From Treponema sp. (GTDB lineage Bacteria > Spirochaetota > Spirochaetia > Treponematales > Treponemataceae): a DNA stretch of 12,366 nucleotides. Where the stretch lies: assembly GCA_016293005.1 (NCBI GenBank), contig JAEDFA010000052.1, positions 1 to 12,366 on the forward strand, given 5' to 3'. The notes under the pieces were generated by a model. It made no database searches. It was not told the origin of the DNA and saw only the letters and a program-made list of their open reading frames with translations. Made by a program: the position numbers and the translations under genes. This document shows positions 12,344-12,366 of the stretch, one piece after another; position 1 is the stretch's first letter; each line of letters begins with the position of its first letter.

Positions 12344-12366
12344 AAAAGAAAGGAAATGCCCGATTC

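Larger units (their letters stand above)
11647..12366. other. 720-base noncoding region with repeats and structured elements
   Basis: No protein gene of convincing length or family likeness is seen on either strand. Contents in order: inverted repeat after the ABC-F gene (11658-11717); small stems AGGCG/CGCCT (11746-11750 and 11783-11787) enclosing ACAAA-CGGA-TTTGT (11766-11779); 23-base tandem repeat (11812-12026); four-way-junction element (12025-12165); a stretch with two direct GAGCGAA copies (12204-12210, 12217-12223); and a promoter with inverted repeat at the right end. The array is richer in G and C (11 of 23 in each of the first two units) than the surrounding A/T-rich DNA. Confidence 0.8.

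Noticed and set aside
12356..12358. ATG near the right edge as start of the next gene
   Set aside because: It lies only one base after AAGGA, too close for initiation; the true start is probably beyond the window.

Overview
The window looks like a core-metabolism stretch of an AT-rich bacterial chromosome. My best guess is a free-living or gut/rumen-type Treponema-like spirochaete. That rests on overall protein character, the eukaryote-like GMP synthase and the A/T-rich style, not on any marker gene, so it is an inference. All eleven genes lie on the + strand and ten are complete. No transposase, phage gene, tRNA, rRNA or CRISPR array is visible.

Layout: (1) 1-1785, the 3' part of guaA (GMP synthase), closed by a hairpin terminator. 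(2) 1932-4086, panB, panC and coaC. (3) 4087-4241, a 155-base spacer packed with four hairpins between coaC and coaB, the two halves that are one fused coaBC gene in most bacteria. (4) 4242-8278, coaB, coaX, panD, argJ and argB, tightly packed with overlaps or gaps of about 25-30 bases. (5) 8326-9915, a DEAD-box RNA helicase with its own promoter, so close to the ATG that the mRNA may be leaderless. (6) 9994-11646, an ABC-F translation-type ATPase whose second Walker A motif is destroyed. (7) 11647-12366, about 720 bases without a protein gene. It holds a terminator-like inverted repeat, a 23-base tandem repeat of about 9.4 units, a compact element that can fold into a four-way junction with a possible pseudoknot, and a strong promoter with an inverted repeat reading out of the right end.

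How the genes work together: PanB makes ketopantoate and PanD makes beta-alanine, which PanC joins to pantoate. CoaX phosphorylates pantothenate, CoaB adds cysteine and CoaC decarboxylates the product to 4'-phosphopantetheine. Only ketopantoate reductase (panE or ilvC) and the last two steps (coaD, coaE) are missing here. ArgJ and ArgB form the acetyl-recycling start of arginine synthesis, and ArgB carries the N-terminal helix typical of arginine-inhibited enzymes. The helicase and the ABC-F protein act on RNA and ribosomes.

The most unusual material is the noncoding right end (repeat array joined to a cloverleaf-like element) and the hairpin-rich spacer between coaC and coaB.
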